From positions 1 to 36,862 of the forward strand of contig JAHBMJ010001034.1 in NCBI GenBank assembly GCA_018398765.1: 36,862 nucleotides of DNA, given 5' to 3'. The notes under the pieces are model-generated. The model ran no database searches. It was not told where the DNA came from and was given only the letters and a program-made list of their open reading frames with translations. Shown piece by piece: positions 33,858-36,862 of the stretch. Position 1 is the stretch's first letter. Each line of letters starts with the position of its first letter. The translations under genes and the position numbers were made by a program. This stretch comes from Chromera velia. Taxonomy: Eukaryota > Sar > Chromeraceae.

Positions 33858-33972
33858 AAAGGACTTCAGTGACTGTCCGCCTCAGAGACCGCACGCATGC
33901 AGCCAAGTGCGGCGGTTGGATGATCTGGAGAAGAGGTGCATTGCTGAAAGTTTGAGGAACAGGAGCAGCAGA
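33858..33972 (+). other. Possible exon downstream of the kinase-RBR gene
   Basis: A TGTGCAG acceptor and a GTGAGT donor bound 115 bases with an open frame containing SQVRRLDDLEKRCIAESLRN, which looks like coding sequence. The entry phase does not fit the possible donor at 33800 (GTATGA) in the kinase-RBR gene. It may be an alternative 3' exon or belong to something else. Confidence 0.3.
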
Positions 33973-35609
33973 GTGAGTGAAGGGGGGAGGTCCAATGATA
34001 TAAAAAGTCGAGGTTTTGCTGCGAGCGTCGGATGAGCCACCATTTCAGGTCTTTCTCCTTTTTCATGAGGATTCGACCTTTTCTTTCTCTGTTTCCCTGG
34101 TTGAAGAGCATCGGGACTAGGCATCGGGATCTTTCAGGAGAAAATGAAGAGGTGGTGTTTGTCAGCGTTGGTTCTGCGCTAGCCTCTCTCTGCTTTGGCT
34201 GGTCCCTTTCTGCTTAGCCAAAGTAGGACGCAGTGCGGAAAGGGAAAGGGGAGGGTTGAGCTTCGGTCATTCCAGTCGGGGAGTGATCCTCCGCAACTCA
34301 CAAGAGAGAGTCCTGCTGTCCGTCGGTCCCTTTGTGTGTTTATGTGTAGGGGGGCGCATGCACAGATTTTTCTTTGCTTGCGCATCGCGCTGTATTTTTA
34401 TCCTTGCTCCCTTTTCCGTATGCGAAAAATGGAAAGAAAGGCCATGCAAAGGCAAGCCCTGTCCTTTCCTTTCCTGCGTGGGTGTCGTTTTGGAAACGTT
34501 GGGAGGTGTCTGCTTGATCTCTGTCTTCTTCTCATTCTCTAATTTGTAAAGACGATTTTGAATGCGATGAGCGAAGAATGTGCGGTGAAGAAAACAAACA
34601 GGGCCCTCTTGGTAGCCAGAGTATTGCCATGGGCCACAGATGCTTGTCGCGGCGGGAAAAAGGAACGTTGACTTTCAGACCCTTTGTTTGGGCAGCAGAG
34701 AACTTTGGCGGGTGTGCTCTTGTCCGGCTGGCGTTTCGGAAGGAAAACGATGCTGCCATCTGGGGCGGAAGGGAACAAGAGAAAAAAAAAAAAAAGCAAG
34801 GGTATCCCATTTTTGATCTCGACGTCTCTGTGTGGTATTGCTAAATGTGAAAAAAATTGCAGAAAGCTTCAGCTGGACTGCTGGTGTCGGTGCTGAAAGT
34901 CTCTGTGTTTTCTGGCCATTTCTGGTCCAAGAGGACAGAAAGCCCGTTGGGTTTTTCTTTGTATTTTCCAGGTTCAGTCGAGGCAGATCGATGGATTAAT
35001 AATATTGTTATGCATATACTGTGAGTACTTAGCATAGGGAGGGCTGGGCATGTTTAGTGTACCCTGCGCAGAAGCGCACCTCAACAATCCATGGACTCGA
35101 CTAACCAGTCTGCCCCCGACTATGCATAAACAATATAAACTGAATGTTGATCTCATGTAATCTCATGTTAATCTCCAGTGTTTAATTTGGTAATCATTTT
35201 TTGTAGAAACATTATTCAAACATATTTAATTATATCGATTATATATTAGTATGCATGTTCATATGTTGTTTCTTAATTTTCATTAAATTGAATAGGTACG
35301 TAGTCCTAGACGTAGCCTTTAATACTAGCTTTAATATCCATTAAATATTTTTTTATTAATAATATTATTATTGCAAAGTGGGCCCAGTAACCGCTGGTCC
35401 TTATCTAGGTCCTTATAAAAATGTGTATAAAAAGATACATTAAAAAACGTTTTTTTTTCTTTAACAGATATACACTCAAACTACATAGCGGCCCAGGCCG
35501 GCCCTGCCGGCTAGCCTGCCGGCCCATTGACATATAAGGCCATATTAGCGGGAAAGCCTAGTGGCAGAGACTGCCACAGAATTGAAGTTGCTAAATATCG
35601 GTACTTGCC

Positions 35610-35708
35610 ACTACTTGATAGGTATCGGGTATCGAAACCGACCGACCCCTAAAATCGGTCCAAACCGATTAGTACTTTCGATACTTTTTCGATACTTTCA
35701 ATACCGAC
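35610..35708. repeat. Imperfect inverted repeat of GGTATCG words
   Basis: GGTATCGGGTATCGAAACCG on the left faces ATACTTTTTCGATACTTTCA and ACCG on the right as an imperfect complement, with the inner palindrome ATCGGTCCAAACCGAT. It could be a small hairpin or the end of an element. Confidence 0.4.
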
Positions 35709-35726
35709 TTAATTTTGTAAGCATTC

Positions 35727-35749
35727 ATGATGATGATGATGATGATGAT
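35727..35749 (+). repeat. (ATG)n trinucleotide repeat
   Basis: About seven perfect ATG/GAT units in non-coding DNA. Confidence 0.9.
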
Positions 35750-36332
35750 TGAGGGTTAAATCCTAGATCTAGCGACGCCAGATCCCCAGCCACTAACAAG
35801 GCTTTGAGGACAACCCAGAATACACATTCATACGGGGGGGGATGAGGAAGCCTGCATGCCAATCGGATCGATTCGCCTTAAGGCACACCACATCTACGGA
35901 GGTGCATGGAGACATAAGCACTTGGTACACGCGCACACCACATTCATACATTAAATTCTGAATCAATCCGAAAAGAGAGTAAAGGCAAGGATGGATGAGA
36001 GGTGATGAGAGAAAAAACGGAGTTAATGACAGACTCTTTCGAAGATCTACACTGGCTTACGCCGCCCGAAGGCAAAGTGACAACTCAATCGAAGCAATCA
36101 ATACCACAATTCAGTCACCAACTTGACAAGGGAAGAGGGAACCACAAAGGTTCAAGTTTTTGCTCGCAATATGATCAGCTGGTTTTTATGAAGAAGGAGT
36201 AAAGAGAGAAGAAAATTTGATAAAGACAAACACCTGGTCAATCAAGTACATACACCCAAACATACATACAAACACCAAAAGCGCATCACCAAAAGCCCAA
36301 TCGACCCTGCGGCCATCTCACAAGGTACTCAC

Positions 36333-36495
36333 AGATCTTTTGATGTGCTTGGAAGACCGTGCTCGTAGTATTGTGAGGCGAGGCACGGGGCCGGCCAACC
36401 CTGGGCTGAGCCGAACTGGCGCGCCCTACCGCCGTTGGGACCCACACGGCTCACAGCACACGTACGCAGGCTCATGAAGGCGCCGCCATAGCAGT
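36333..36495 (-). CDS. Possible exon of an unidentified minus-strand gene
   Basis: On the minus strand an acceptor AATACAG and a donor GTGAGT (36332) enclose an open frame of about 54 codons. It contains CYGGAFMSLRTCAVSRVGPN and later QYYEHGLPSTSKD. The GC content is well above its surroundings. The frame enters after one base of a codon and leaves after two. No family is recognised, and no neighbouring exon is seen. It may instead be part of the retroelement to its right. Confidence 0.3.
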
Positions 36496-36697
36496 CTGTA
36501 TTGGAAGAGAAATAATATGCAGACGGGAGTAATTAACGTACGACAAATAGAATTAAATAGAAAAGCATGCATTTGTCCTATCAGACGTTAACTGTAAGAA
36601 AGCAACCGCACTGTCAGTTCTTCCGTAAGTAGGATGAGTCAAGTCTCTGAACTAAGCTAGAACTAGCTTAGGAGGTGGGGAACCAAGCTTCCCTACG

Positions 36698-36720
36698 TGG
36701 TAGCAGAGCCTGGTTCGATC
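36698..36720 (+). promoter_or_regulatory. Probable tRNA primer-binding site of an LTR retrotransposon
   Basis: TGGTAGCAGAGCCTGGTTCG closely resembles the complement of the 3' end of eukaryotic initiator Met-tRNA (TGGTATCAGAGCC...), the primer used by many Ty1/copia-type elements. The match extends past the acceptor stem with one substitution and small indels. It lies 50 bases before a Gln-rich reading frame, as expected between the 5' LTR and gag. The LTR itself is not delimited. Confidence 0.5.
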
Positions 36721-36769
36721 GGTATTTCAAACAACAGCCGTCTCGTCTCTCTTTCTGTTCTTCCTTAAG

Positions 36770-36862
36770 ATGGCTGACTTTGCGCAGGACCCGCTGCAGC
36801 AAATGGCAATGCAGCAGCAACAGTTCCAGCAGCAAATGATCGAGCAGCAGCAGCAGTTTCAA
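36770..36862 (+). CDS. Start of a Gln-rich gag-like protein, cut by the window edge
   Basis: The frame begins MADFAQDPLQQMAMQQQQ and stays open for 31 codons to the last base. Its position just after a primer-binding-site-like sequence suggests the gag start of an LTR retrotransposon. No nucleocapsid, protease or reverse-transcriptase part is inside the window. A host Gln-rich protein is the alternative. Confidence 0.5.
   Translation, partial: MADFAQDPLQQMAMQQQQFQQQMIEQQQQFQ

Larger units (their letters stand above)
33973..36330. other. Non-coding stretch, AT-rich from about 34,840
   Basis: No supported gene. About 34,000-34,550 is ordinary mixed sequence with frames that look like shadows. 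About 35,140-35,460 is strongly AT-rich. A GC-rich palindromic patch follows (35,490-35,525), then the inverted-repeat patch and ATG repeat listed separately, then unremarkable DNA. Confidence 0.5.

Noticed and set aside
36690-36730. A tRNA gene
   Set aside because: Only the complement of a tRNA 3' end is present. No cloverleaf can be folded, so a primer-binding site is the better reading.

Overview
This is a eukaryotic nuclear window. It has intron-rich genes, long non-coding stretches full of microsatellites, and protein families typical of complex protists: a MAP-kinase-like fold, cyclic-nucleotide-binding (CNB) domains, and ankyrin/kinase/RBR-type zinc-finger fusions. There are no operons or bacterial signals. 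The gene style, the recurrent TGCATGCA words and the protist-type 'C-x2-C ... ALxCxxCxCGYCAYCL' zinc-finger module suggest an alveolate, most likely a chromerid alga such as Chromera velia. This is inference from style; no search was possible.

Layout: 1-1680 is non-coding, with a GT microsatellite, a possible 3' end of a retroposon (about 163-660) and a 256-bp element with long terminal inverted repeats (819-1074). 1681-5738 (+) is a MAPK-like gene in at least six exons whose catalytic-loop Asp is Ala, so it is probably a pseudokinase. One of its introns carries a ~460-bp array made almost only of CTT and CTG triplets. 5739-11940 is mostly intergenic microsatellite DNA. About 11,950-13,250 is a sharply AT-rich island with an internal inverted repeat. 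13294-27226 (-) is one very long gene of about 2,400 codons. I could reconstruct 16 of its exons, 13 of them in unbroken phase; it has two degenerate CNB domains and a long disordered tail, and one intron holds a ~520-bp GACA/AACA array. 27990-28141 (-) is the terminal exon of another minus-strand gene. 28716-33806 (+) is a gene that builds ankyrin-like repeats from symmetric 35-37 codon exons and then encodes a helical region, a protein kinase domain and an RBR-type RING/IBR region. From about 33.8 kb to the end the sequence is largely non-coding and AT-rich in parts. It holds a possible minus-strand exon (36333-36495) and, at the right edge, what looks like the 5' end of an LTR retrotransposon: a primer-binding site resembling the initiator Met-tRNA complement, followed by a Gln-rich reading frame running off the window.

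The three main genes all concern signalling (kinase fold, second-messenger fold, kinase plus ubiquitin-ligase fold), and the first two are degenerate at canonical catalytic or ligand positions. Nothing in the sequence shows that they act together. The most unusual genome-level observation is the splice-donor style: in the first two genes 13 of 19 inferred donors have C at intron position +3 (GTCNG), and many acceptors end in TGCAG, TGCATGCAG or (CCTG)nCAG.
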